A stretch of 64,000 bases of DNA from Melanocharis versteri. Lineage: Eukaryota; Chordata; Aves; Passeriformes; Melanocharitidae. The first letter of the stretch is position 1; every line of letters begins with the position of its first letter. Positions 1-12,300 of the stretch are shown piece after piece. The stretch lies in the NCBI GenBank assembly GCA_013397845.1, contig VZTG01005240.1, positions 196,577 through 260,576 on the forward strand. Reading direction: 5' to 3'. Under the pieces are notes generated by a model, which saw nothing but the letters and a program-made list of their open reading frames with translations, had not been told where the DNA came from and did not search any database. Position numbers and translations under genes: made by a program.

Positions 1-360
1 TCCGTGTGCGCTCCCTCCTTGCCTCCCGCCTTTCCGCTGCGTGTCCCCCTCGCTGTGTGTCCCCCCCCGTGTTCCCCGCCGTGTCCCGGCGTCGCCGGCC
101 GGTCCCCTCGCGCTCGCAGCCCGCGGCCGGTTGTGCCCCCGCCGCGCCTCACCCCGGCGCTCTCCCCTGGCCAGGCCTTCACGGAGCTGCAGGCCAAGGT
201 GGTGGACACGCAGCAGAAGGTGAAACTGGCCGACCTGCAGATCGAGCAGCTCACCAAGACCAAGAAGCACGCGCACCTCACCGACACGGAGGTGATGATG
301 CTGGTGGACGAGACGCGCATGTACGAGGGCGTGGGGCGGATGTGAGTATCGGCCGGAGCG
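1..360. promoter_or_regulatory. PFDN1: CpG-rich region at the 5' end of PFDN1
   Basis: The first 360 bases are very GC-rich with many CpGs. They cover the pyrimidine-rich 3' end of intron 1 (1-174) and exon 2. This fits the 3' shore of the CpG-island promoter of a housekeeping gene whose exon 1 and start site lie just before the window. No codons for the N-terminus (human MAAPVDLELKK) occur upstream of the exon 2 acceptor here, so the promoter itself is not in view. Confidence 0.6.
175..341 (+). CDS. PFDN1: PFDN1 exon 2
   Basis: 167 bases, entered in phase 0 after the acceptor CCTGGCCAG and left after two bases of a codon at the donor GTGAGT (342-347). It encodes 55 full codons from AFTELQAK to YEGVGR. 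An open frame reading on into the intron appears to end in Met-stop only because the donor GTGAG supplies a TGA. The true Met codon is completed by the first base of exon 3. Confidence 0.96.
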
Positions 361-3300
361 GGGATACCGGGCTCTGTGCGCCGGGAGAGGGGCCCCGCAA
401 TTCGGGAAGGACAGTGAGGGGCTGGAGCGTGTCCGGAGAAGGATAACGGAGCTGGGGAAGGGTCTGGAGCACAAGGATTGGCTGAAGGAGGTGCGGGAGC
501 TCAGCCTGGATAAAAAGAGGCTCGAGGGGGACCTTCTTGCTTTCTGCAACTCCTGACTGGAGAGAGGAGCGAAGTGGTTGTCAGGCTCTTCTGCCGGGTA
601 ACAAATGATGAGAGGACAGTCTTAAACTGCACCAGGGGAAGTTTAGGTTGATCATTGGGAAGAATTTCTTCATGGAAAGGGTGATTAAACATTGGAAGGG
701 GCTGCCCAGGGAGGTGGTGGAGTCACCCTTGCTGGACATGTTTAAGGAAAGACTGGACACGGCACTTAATGCCATGGTCTAGTTGACAAGGTGGTGTTGG
801 GTCATAGGTTGCACTCAGTGACCTCAGAGATGTTTTACAACCTGATAGATTCTGTGATTCTGAGGCCCCCAGCCTGAGTCTGTAAGAAGCCTGCAGGCTG
901 CTGCTCTAGGCAAGAGGCTCTCCCCTTCACAAAGAGCACACCAGCTTTCTCTCAGCACATTCACTTGTTTCCTTTTATCTCCTTGTCTTTCATTTTTAAT
1001 TTCAGCAGTCTGCCTGCGAATGCAGCGAGGCTTGCTGGGTTTTACCTCTTGGGGTTAGGTACTGGAAGAAGGGCTGTTATAAAGGATATTGGATTTGTGT
1101 GGTTTTGCTTGCTGGCCCCAATGATCTCCTCTGGAGAGTTTGTAATTTCAACTAGCAGAGCAGTACTCTAATGCCAAATGGCATTTGTGAGAAGGCCCTT
1201 ACAGATCTGCCCAGCATCAGTCATTTCCAATGTAGTTTATGTCAAACTCCTTGGAAACCCCCTGTGCATAGTTCCTGTGCTCAGGCCTTTGCTGGCACAG
1301 ATGTTCTACAGAAATGTCCTTTGCAGTGTCGTGCCAGGGAATGGATCTAATGTCATTGTTTGGATTTTTTTTCAAACCGTTGGAAGTGAACATAAAGCTT
1401 GTAGGGGTAGTCCCAGATGTGCTTCTGTGTGTTGGCTGGCTGTCAAAAGAAACGCCTTAAAGCAGACCTGAGGTGTTCTGGTTAATTTCTGCAATGCACT
1501 TAGGTGGGATTTCAGCAGCCTCTGCTAGCAGACCATATAAAGTGGTCTTTATATAGAGTGGTTTCATCATATAAAGAGGTTTAAAATCTGAAACACATGC
1601 TTGCTTGACAAATATCACATCAGATTTCTGCATTTCTGATTTGAGAAATAGGATTTTGTCTCATGTGAGTTGGGTAACAGTGGTGACTGCTCGACTCGGG
1701 ATGTGGTTTGTGAAATACTGGATCTGCTCTGGCTGCTGCCAAAAGGGGTGATTGTATCGACCTCTTCCCCACCCTGTTTGCCCCACCTTCTTCGTGTCAA
1801 AGTGGGCGATCACAGGACTGAGCAGTGAGCCAGGTCAGGCTGCAAGTGCCCTGATCCATCAGCCCACGCAATCTCCAGACCGAGTTGTAGGGAGGTGGCA
1901 GGACTGGGAAGCCAGGAGTGGTGTGTACTTTGCATTTTGCTGAGAGTTTTCAGGAGAGTTGTACCCAGGCTAATGAGCTGTTCAGAGTGGCAGGGTTCCC
2001 GCTAAATAAACTTTTCCATGTAGGTGCATCAGATATTGGGTTTGGTGGAGATGCTGGTGGCTGGTACCTCAAAAGGAGACAGATTCTGCTCTCTTGCAAG
2101 AGGTGACAGATTGACCTGGGCACACTGTGGATGTAGCAAACACTCGTGTTTGGAGTAGTCATGAGATGTCTCAAAAGGCTTTTTTTTTTTCTGTTTGGGT
2201 TTGTCACAGAGCAGACAGATGAAGAGTAAAAGATAATTATGGAGTCAACATGTTTTTCTAAAGCTTTTTCAAAATCCAGAAGTACACAGTGCCTTTGGAC
2301 TGAAGAAGTCCCTCAAGGTACTTTAAAAATGTGAGTGTGTCGGTCTTTATTGTTAAATGATCCTGCCTGTGGATCAGATGTGGGGAGCAGATGTTATTTC
2401 ATTGTGGTCTGAAGTGCACTGACCTGCTTCTGCCTCCTCCCTAGGAGTAAGACACCTTCTTGGTGTGCTAAATCATTTACCCTTCCTGTGTGCAGGAGCT
2501 GCAGGAGCCCCAGTCTTCTGGGGAGTCCTCTCTTCTTTACCTTTCCATGGCCAGACAGGTGTGAGGCACGGCTGGCAGCTCTGGCTCCTCGGGGATGGCA
2601 GAGGCGCCAGCAGGGAAATATTTGCATTATGATGTTGTTTAAAAACTGAACTCTTCGTGGGCTTTGTTGTATTAGTCGCTATGCAAATACAGATTAAGAG
2701 TGCTCTTCTTCTGAATGCTACTCATTCATTCTTTTTTTTTCCTTTTTTTTGTCCCTGCCTAGGCTTGACAGGGTATTTCTGTGAGCTCTGCCTGTCCTGG
2801 CTGTGGGGCTGAAGCTGCCTTGCCAATTGGCAGCGATGCTCTGGTGTGATTTGTGTCACTTCCTCGTGCAGAGAACTTGAACCAAGTACATGAGGAACTT
2901 CCTGGAGCCCACTCCAACCCCTAGCAGAGAATTTATTGCTGAAATTTGGGCTTTTGGCAAAGCAGGCTAAAGCAACCCTTGAGCAAGAATTAAAATCCAA
3001 GGGCAGTCTGGCATCTTGTGTTCCACTGGAGACCAAAGGAGGTGGTCACTGTGGTTCTTCTGGACACAGAAACCATGTTCTGTGTAGTGAGATAACAGAT
3101 GTCCTGCATGGACATGTGAGTTCGCCCACCAAAGCCATATTTGTGATATCTTAATTTCATTTGCATAGTCCAGCGTGCAAATACTGGAGCTCTAAAGGGT
3201 TTCATTTATCCAGGAAGGGTGGAGGTTTGTGTCACTGTTGACTCTGATTATCAGGGTTCTTCTGCTTGAATAACTAAATTCTTGAAGTAAGTTTTGTGCT

Positions 3301-6300
3301 TCTATTCTTGTGCTTAACTTTTTTTTTTAAATTTCCTTTTTTTCTTCTCTAACCCATCTAAGCTGCTACTTGGAATCTGGCCTCTGATAGGGTTTCTGTG
3401 TTTATCCTCCAGCTTGAGTGTTTTGGGCTGTATGCAGAGGGCTAGCACCTACCCTTCTGTAGGACAAGATACTCCAGGTCTTCGTGGAATTTGGAGGCTT
3501 GAGGAACTGTGGTGACGTTCTGCATCCTGGGAGGAAGCCTGCCTGGTTGGGTACTTCCTTGTGCATTACTTGGAAAGCAGTTGTGTGGTTTTTATTTTCT
3601 GAACCCCTATCCTGAATCTCCTCCCTTCCCTGCACTGCTGATGAATGTGAAAGTTTCATTCGTTGTTCCTCAACCTGGGTTTTTTTTGTTTTGTTTTGGT
3701 TTTTTTTTTTGGGAAATATTGCAGTTTGTGTGACATGCAGAGGCCTTACACCAGGCTCCACATGTGGGGCTCAATTTACTTTTTCTAAAGCTATTTCTGG
3801 TTTGACACAAGAAATGTCAGTGCCACATAGTATGAGCTGATGAATTGCTGTGTACTGTACATATCCGTGAGGCTGGGATCTCATCTGGGTGCTGGCATCT
3901 TGCCAAATACATTTCAGTTCTGTTACTTCATACTCTTTTGAAAGGCCCGTTACGTAGCCTGAGACAGCTACCACTGTGCAGGACTTCTGCTTAAGCTATT
4001 TGTGAACTGATATCATCGTGTTGCTTTGAGAACTATGTTGAAAGTTTAAGCTTCAGAATTCTGTCTGAATATTTCAGACCTTTCCCTTTACATTCTTCTA
4101 GCCCATAACCTGGACAAGATCCTTATTTACAGAAGAAAAATGTCTGGCACTTGGTGTGGGGCACAGTGAGGAGCGTGCTGCAGTTTTTCATGCTGTGCCA
4201 AAATAGACAGTCAGTTTTGGTTTGATATTGCTTTATCATCAGTTTACTTGTGCAGCTAATGGGAGAACACTTAAAAGAGAAAATATAAGTAAGAATCAAG
4301 CAAATACTGTAGCACAATTTTTGGCTCAAGATTTTCTGTGAGCATAGTATATTATTGCAGCTGTCCTTATAAAATGACTTTGTGCCATTACAGTATTTTA
4401 TGGGACAGCTGTAATAATACGATTTTTAATTTTTTAAAAATTTTTTTTAAGGAGTGGTTCAGATTTTTGGTGGCTGAGCCATACGCAGGTGAAACCTGAG
4501 AGAGCATTAAATGTTCTTGATGATTCCTTGGATTTAAATGCATGCTTGCTTTTACTGTGATTCATGGTTTTGTTCGAAAATGAGACACAATCAGTCACTG
4601 GAAGCTCTTTCCTGAACCCCCAAAGGCAGCAGTCCCTGCTGCACATCACTCGGTGCAGCTGCAGGAGCTGCATTTTCACTCTTTCTGTGTGAGATGTTCC
4701 ATTCTGCCAGCACAGAACACAGCAGCTGCCCTGTGCTTCCCGCTCACATGTCAAAAATCTCTCAAAGAGCTGAAGGACACCCAAGGCTTAACCTTGATGG
4801 TTCGGTTGCTAACTATAGGCTGGTGTGTGAAATCCGAGTGGCTTCTCCATGGCCCGGCTCCGTGGGGAAGGCTCGGTGCGGGCTGGGCGCTGGAGCCCGG
4901 CTGCCGAGGGGCTGACAGGTGCTGCCACGAGTCCCAGGGACCAGCCTGTTGCTTTCTGGCCAGTGTGTGCTTTATAAACTTGAAGTTCCTCCACGTAGCT
5001 GTTGGAAAAGGGAGGGGTTATTTTCCGCAGTAGGCCTAGCGTGTGGAGAAGTTCAATCAGGCACTGAGCTGTGAAGAAAACAAAATTTGTGTCCAGCTGC
5101 TTGACCACTGCCTCTGCTGCACGTTGAAGGAGCTGTTGGCAGCTGGTGCGTGAGGAACCAAAGGCTATATGGGCATAAGCCAGAAGGTTTTCCATCACAG
5201 AGTTGGTTTTTATTTCAGGTTTTTCCTGATTTTGAGCTACTCACTTTTGTTGCAGCCTGAACAATGATCTTCACAGTGTTGTTAGGTGTGAGTGGGCCTC
5301 TAAAAGTTTGCAAGATCTTTTCAGAGAGCTGTCGTGGAAAGCAAAAATGACAATGATGCACGCAGGGGTGATGCAGTAGTTTTTTGTGCTGCTATCTGTG
5401 ACTCGGTCTGTGAAGTAAGGGGCAGCAGTTGGTTGTCATCCCCTTCCTGGTTAATTAGGAGTGTGAGGGGAGCAGAGCTGGTCCGTGGGTTTTGTGGTTC
5501 CTGCTGGCAGTAGTGGGATACTGGGAATCTGGACTCCTGGGTTTTGTTCCAGCTCAGAAAGGGAGCTTGTGGTCTTGGGCACAGGCTCCTTTTCCAACTT
5601 GACATCTGATTTCCAAACACATTCCTTCCCCACTGCCCTGCCCCCGGCTTAGTTCTTGATCTTATTCCTACTGCCCAGGGCTGCTCATTTGTAATCTCCT
5701 GGATATCTTGGTCCAGTTATAGCTCTTCTGCCCTGCTGCTCTACATAATTTCTCCGTGCAATACTGAAACATCAGAGAAGAAAAGATTTCCATGGCTTGT
5801 GTGTGAGATGTCTGTCTGTCCCGTTCTAGGAAACAGCTGCATTTCTTTGAAGAATCAGCTTCAGGCAAGAGAACTTGGACGCATCTGATAAGTCAGTGTT
5901 TGTGAAATGCATAAGTAGCAGAAGCAAGGGTCTTACAATAAAAATAATAGCTAATTTAAAATAGAAATAAGTCTTTTACTTATCCCTACTGGAAATAAAC
6001 CTGTTGGTTATACAGTCCCCCACCTACTGCGTGGGCGTTCTGATAGAAGATTAGCAATACAGCTTTTCCTCTTGCTTGTCTCCCTTGCCTGGGGACATTT
6101 AACTCCTTAGGAACATTTTTCTGTTGGGACTAGAATATGACATTCACACAAGTCTGTTCCATTCTTTTCTTTGTTCTCAACTTTTTCCCTACCTGTTGCC
6201 TAGACAGCACAGAGGGAGGAGCTACCTGAGTAAACTTAGTGGAGGTGAAATCTAAACTGAGAAAAATAAGGGTCAGCAGGGAGACTGAGTGCTCCTGCAG

Positions 6301-9300
6301 GCTGCCCTTGTTGCTGGAAGAGGGAGTTGGATGTGCTGTGAGCCAGAGGCAGTGTTCTGTTGTGGAAATGCCAGAGCCTTTGGGAAGCCTGCACTCTCAG
6401 GGCTGCATTTGCAGTTTGGGCTCTTGTGGATCGAGGGCTGTAGTAAAACACCTTGGCTTTGTCCCTGCCTCTAGAGAGAGGGAAGCTGAGCTCTCTTGCA
6501 AATACAGCCCATCTCTTGTTTCAGTGGCACAGAGTTCTCTTTGGATATATGCTAGACAGGTATTAAATGTTCTGAGGAGTTTACACTGCTCCTGCTTTTG
6601 TGACTTGCTGTGCCAAATGACTTTGCGAAACCATCATGGAACGTGACTGAATGATTTCTGAAGTTCTCCAAGCACTTAAAATGTCACTCTGGTATTCTGA
6701 AACAGCAAGGAACTTCCTTTTATTTTCATATTTAATGGATTTAAAGCACTGTATTTTGAATCTTTTTCCCCATTTCCTGAAGGAAATGTTGGAGTCAAGG
6801 GTGGAAGTCCCTGGAGAAATACTGAAGCTAGAGCACTTCTTTCAGAATACAGGGCTGTTCCTCTGGTTTAGCAGAGGATGTGGCTTTTCTGCAGCAAAGA
6901 AAGACCAGATCACTGGCCCAAAGAAGTACTGGGAGAGTCCCTGTTGTATTCCTGTCCTGCTTGGAGATGCCCTTCCAGGTGTGGAGTCAGTGGATATTCA
7001 GTCAGCAGGACAGGGTGTGACAAGGTGCTCATGGCCCACAGCCGTCAGATGGAGGTGCTCAGTCAGTCTCTGAGCTGGGATATGAATGTCAGCATAAGAT
7101 ATAAATTTTAGGTGAAACAGCCTTAAAATAAATGAGAAATCTAAGTCTGAACATCCTGGCCTTGTCACCTGTTCGAAGCCTGAAAGAAGGAGAGGTTCGT
7201 TCATGACCCCTGTATTAAAACACTGAATTAAATATGAGGAAACCAATCCCACGGCATGAGAACTCCACTTTACTCAAGTTTAATTGGGAGATGCAAGAAC
7301 CAAAGTGCTGCATCAAATCTTAAACCAAATGCAAGACAACTTCTGTCTTGAATTCTTACTTTGTTTTCTCGAAAACTATTTGCTGAATTAACAGAATGTT
7401 TCAGCCAATTTAGCAAAAAAAAAAAAAAANNNNNNNNNNNNNAAAAAAAAAAAAATCAGGCTTTCTGAGAAGAAACTATTTTCAAAAACAACGTCCAGCC
7501 TTTCTTGGTCCACAGATGCTGATTCTAAGAAGTTTGTTCTTGCTGATTAGGACACAGCAGTGTGGTTGTTTTAGTGCTAGCTAATTTAACTCTAGAGTCC
7601 AGAAATATCTGTCTATTAGTGTTATGCTTGAATTCTTTTTGGCTCGGTTATCTTTGCATCCACTGCTGTGATGTTTTCTTGTAGTGCTTTGATGCTTTGT
7701 TGTAGCAGGATTTGGGATGTGCAGAAGCCAAGTCTGTGCTACTTATCCACAAGCTGGGTCTTCCTCCTCACTTTGCATTTCAAAGGTTTCCTCCCGGGCA
7801 AGGCAGAAAGCTTTTTTCTTTTTTCTCTTTTCCTCTCTTGCAGCTGCGGATGGATTTGCTTTTCAAAAAAGATGGATCCTGATTTTGCTAGTTTTCCCTA
7901 CAGGTTCTTAGGGAAGGGCTCCTGCTGAGAGGGGCATAAGTTTGCCTGTCAGAGTATAGCAGTATCTTCATATCACTTCATTTGCTACTGCAAAGTTCAC
8001 CTTTCTGATCATGGAATATTTATCAATAAGAAAAAATTAAAATACAAATGTCTTTAGGACTGATTTACCAGGCTGCTTACACCAGCGTTTGCCTGTTTAT
8101 GTTTTTCTTGGTGCATATCCATGTGGTGTTGTAGTTTTAATTCTTTTTTTTTGTTAAGCATTCTTCCATAGGAATTTGCGGGGAATTCTTAAAAATAGAG
8201 CAGATTTTAGAAATGGATCTTGACTTCCTATTATTGGAAAAATTGCTTCTGTTTTCTGCTTCTTGCAACTTTCAAATCTGGTACAACCTAGACTGCAAAA
8301 AATCTATTTGAGGTGCATGTGTTGGTTGGCATGTTGTAGTCATCTGAGTTCCCCTGGCTTAAATAAGCCACAGCTCATCATTGCTACATACTAACAAATT
8401 ATGTGAAAGCAAAATTAGAAGACAAAACCACTAAATCAGGAATATAGTGAGGAAGAACCACTCATAGGAATTTCAATTGCATGAACTGCTGTTGTTCTTG
8501 CAGTGTTTTCCCACATGGATTTAATCTCAAATGTTATGAATTCCTGTATGATAGAGAGGAGGCATTTGCTTGCATTTTTTTTTTAAATTCCATTTATGTC
8601 GATTGAGCCATCAAAAAGAATTTATGATGTTCATTAAAAGCAGACCACAGTACTATTTTATTTTTTTGGGTTGTGCTATATTTAATCCACACTTAGAGGT
8701 ATATTCCTGATGTCTTTTTTTAAAGAACCAAACATGAACAATGGTATAAATCTACCATCTAGTTAAGTGTCTGGCAATGCAGAAACTGCTGTTTGCAAGC
8801 TGTGTTACTATCTTGGCTTGAGGTAATGTAATATGCTGTAGCTATTGAGAGATGCCCCCCAAAAAAGTGAAAGCTCAATGTAAACACGGCCTGAAGTGCA
8901 GCCCAAACCCCTCCGCGGGGCTGAGCGCGTCGGGCCAGCCCGTGCCGAGGTTTGAGGAAGCGAACGGCGCGGAATTCTTTGCTCAAATCCTTTAGCTCCT
9001 TAGAGTAAATAGGTTTATGGCTTAGCAGCGTTCATCTGAGTAAAAGTTACCCTTGTTGGGGCCTACATAAGACGCGGTTTGGCCGGCGGCCAGCGCCGCT
9101 AATCCCGGGCTCGGCGTGCTCCGGTGTGTCAGGCTGGCTTTGCACAGGTTCTGCTGCCCACTGCGGATGCCTCCAGCCCAAGCAGCTCCTGGTGCTCACC
9201 CACCTCTCCGAGGGCAGCAGTAAAATGACATGTGAACGATAAACTGCTGCTCCTTGGAATGTGTTCATGTATAATCCTCCCAACGTAAGCTGCGGGATTT

Positions 9301-12300
9301 GTTTTGCTTTGAGGTATGCAGGGGGGGAATAGTTAGGGTCAGCTATATCGAGGTGACCCAGTGAGACGACTGACCACTAAAATAAATGCAAACATAGGAA
9401 AAGCTTCAACTCATCTGTTCAAACTCCATCTGTTCTGAACCAGCTCTAGTTAAGGCATATGATCTGTTGATGGGAAATTCAAAATCAGGCTGAAAAAATG
9501 TGAAACCCTTAGACATGAAGGGTGGCAGCACAGGCTATAATTAGTGATGATTTTTCTTTTTTGTTTTAATATTGCTTCCTTGTCTTGTTTGGAACTGGGT
9601 AATTTATCTAGGGTGACTAAAACTGGAATTTGGAGGGGTACAAGCTGTGCCTGGTATGAGCTGCACAGAGAATCATTTACAGAAGCACCAGCAAATCCTG
9701 GGAGAGTAGAAGGGGACTACTGGGTGCTGGCAGTTCTGCACAGCTGGATCTGGTTCAATCAAGCTAGATTGCTTGGGATCAGCTCCTTGGAAGCCTTTCT
9801 TCCATTGGCTTTGAACAGTACTTAAAATGCAGTAATCCCCTACTGAGTCTGCTCAAAGCTTGACAGCAGTGCAAGTTCAGAATTAAAAAGCGTCTTTAAA
9901 TAGATAAGGACATGACTGGGCTTAGCCAAACTTTTCTCACGGAGTGGTCTAATGCAAGCATTTGGTTTCAAGGAGCAGGACATTCCACATAAACACTGCT
10001 GTGATATACCATAACTTGTTAGGTTGTTTAGAAATACAGTAAACATGTTAAAATAGTGTTGCGGCTTTGTGCAAAGTTGTTTGTTTTCTTTTCAGTTTTT
10101 GTAGAGAGTTTCCCAAATGGAATGAGAACCATGTAGATGAAGTTACAGTGACTCTTTGTGTGAGCTGGGAGCCAGGTGAATGGACTTACAGATCTGCCAT
10201 TCATCATTGTTCTGCCAAAATAACGCTGGACATAGGTGCCTGTAAAATTGTCTCTCTGGAATTAGGCAGAGAGCCGTGTACCCATCTTGGCAGGGGAAAA
10301 CTGAGGCTTCCCCTGGTACCCTGCACTGATTCTTGCAGGGATCTTCGTGGAGCCAAGCAGGAAGGGCTTCTTTGCAGACTGGCTGTGAGGGGGTCCTGTG
10401 GCCTGTTGTGGGGCTCCTTCCCTCCTGGTTTTAATACCTGAACACAAACAGCCTCTTGCACAGGCAAGCTGGGCAGGAAAAACACTGGGACCATGTTTCC
10501 TAACTCCAAGGGCAGAGGAGAGGCTGCTCATGCCCAGGACATCTGCCTGCCACTGAAAGCTCCAGCTGTAAAAGCTGAAGTTTGTTGCAGTTGCAAGTAA
10601 TTGAAAGTAGGGATTCTTCATGGAAAACCTGAACTATGAGCATCAGTGTGACTCCACCTTTAATAACTTTAATGACTTGTATGTCATAATGAAGAGTGGC
10701 ATGTGCTGAACAAACATCTCCATAACCTCATTCATTAAGAGTAGAATCTTTCAGTATCTAATATTATGTCTCAAAGTCAAGTAAACAGTACATTTTGGTG
10801 CAAACAGGCTGAGTTATGGAATTACTTACACTGGACGATCATCACTTTGTGGGTGTGTATGTGTGACACAAAGGAGCAGACAGATGATGAAGTGGGCAGC
10901 ACTGCTGACCTGGCAAGAGTCTGAAGGCCATTTGGGCCAGAGCATCAGGGAATGCAATATGAACACTGATCAAATGAAAATTATAATAGAAAATTAGAAT
11001 TGTGAAGGGGTAAGAGATCCCTTCAGAAAGAAACAAGCAGTGAGCCTCAGATACTGTATGTAAACCACTTTCTCTGCCTTAGGGGAACAAAATTCCTGGT
11101 GTGGAGCTAGCAAAGGGAGGAAAATAGAAACAAGTGTGAATATTTAGAGCGAGGTTTCTCTTTCAGTTCCCTTGTGCTCTATTTTTGTTCTTGTGCTGCA
11201 CTTGAGAACAGCAGTCACTGGGAGGCTGAGCATGTAGGTGCAGTCGATGGGCAACCCCTTGGCTCTGCTCCACAGAGCTGTTCTTGTTGGCAGCCCAGGT
11301 TTGGCTGAACACTGCTGTCCTCAGGGACCCCCCTCCTCTGCAGCTTTCGCTTCTAATTGTCTTTGGTTTGTTTTGAGTTTTCACCATTATCTGTGGATGC
11401 TGGAAAAATTGTTAGCAAGTCCTGCTCTATTTTTACGAGCCATTCCCTTTGAAATGGGTGACCAGGTGAGATGGCGTGAACTTGTCACTTCTGACCCAGA
11501 TATTCCTGGTGTTAATTTAACAACAGTGGAAAAGTTCCTGTGTGAAGAGGTGATTGTTACTAAGCTTTGTAATTGCCCCTGTGGTGCTGAACGTGTTTCT
11601 GAATCACTGTTTCATGTTTGATAGTGTAGGTGTCATGTTTGACAGGTCTATTAGTGAGCGCTGTGACGCTTCACTGAGAGAAGGCAGATACGGTAGAACT
11701 CTTGTATCTGGGAGAAGATTTGGTTTGCTGCTTGTCTTCTGTGGATTAGCAGTGCTTAAACTCCATCCTAGTTCAACACACAAACTCTGGGGGCTTGGAA
11801 CCTCTCATGGACTCCGGCAGAGCTGTGAAAGCAGCTCTTGGGTCAGCATTAGCTGTGTCACCTGCCGGGCTCTGCACCACTGAGCAGAAAGGGGCTCCTC
11901 GGCTCAGTGAGTCTCACGTGGGGCCAGCTCTCAGCTGGTGGTGAACCTTCAGGCACTGAATTAAGTTTATGTGTTTGAAAGGCTTGTTCACAAACTCACT
12001 CAGGGAAGAACTAAGTCATTGGAACGTACTGTGCCTCCTTCATGAGCTTGAAAATCTGTACATAAAATAACTGCATCTAACCGAAACCAGGCAGCAGAAT
12101 GACACTGCCCTGTTTCTCCAGCTTGGTGAGGAAAAAACTAAAAGTCATCAAGCTGATGTATTACTTAGGGTAATTGGAAAAATGAAATTTAGATTAAATT
12201 TAAATTCTGGTTTGTTATAAGTGCCCTGCAGCACTTCTTACCTAACGAGCAGAACAAACTTCTGCTTTTTCCAAGTGCTGCCATAAACCACATTATTTCC

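Noticed and set aside
4..174. Possible coding exon 1 of PFDN1 fused to exon 2
   Set aside because: The open frame continues upstream of the exon 2 acceptor but does not encode the conserved N-terminus. The CCAG acceptor and alignment place the boundary at 175.
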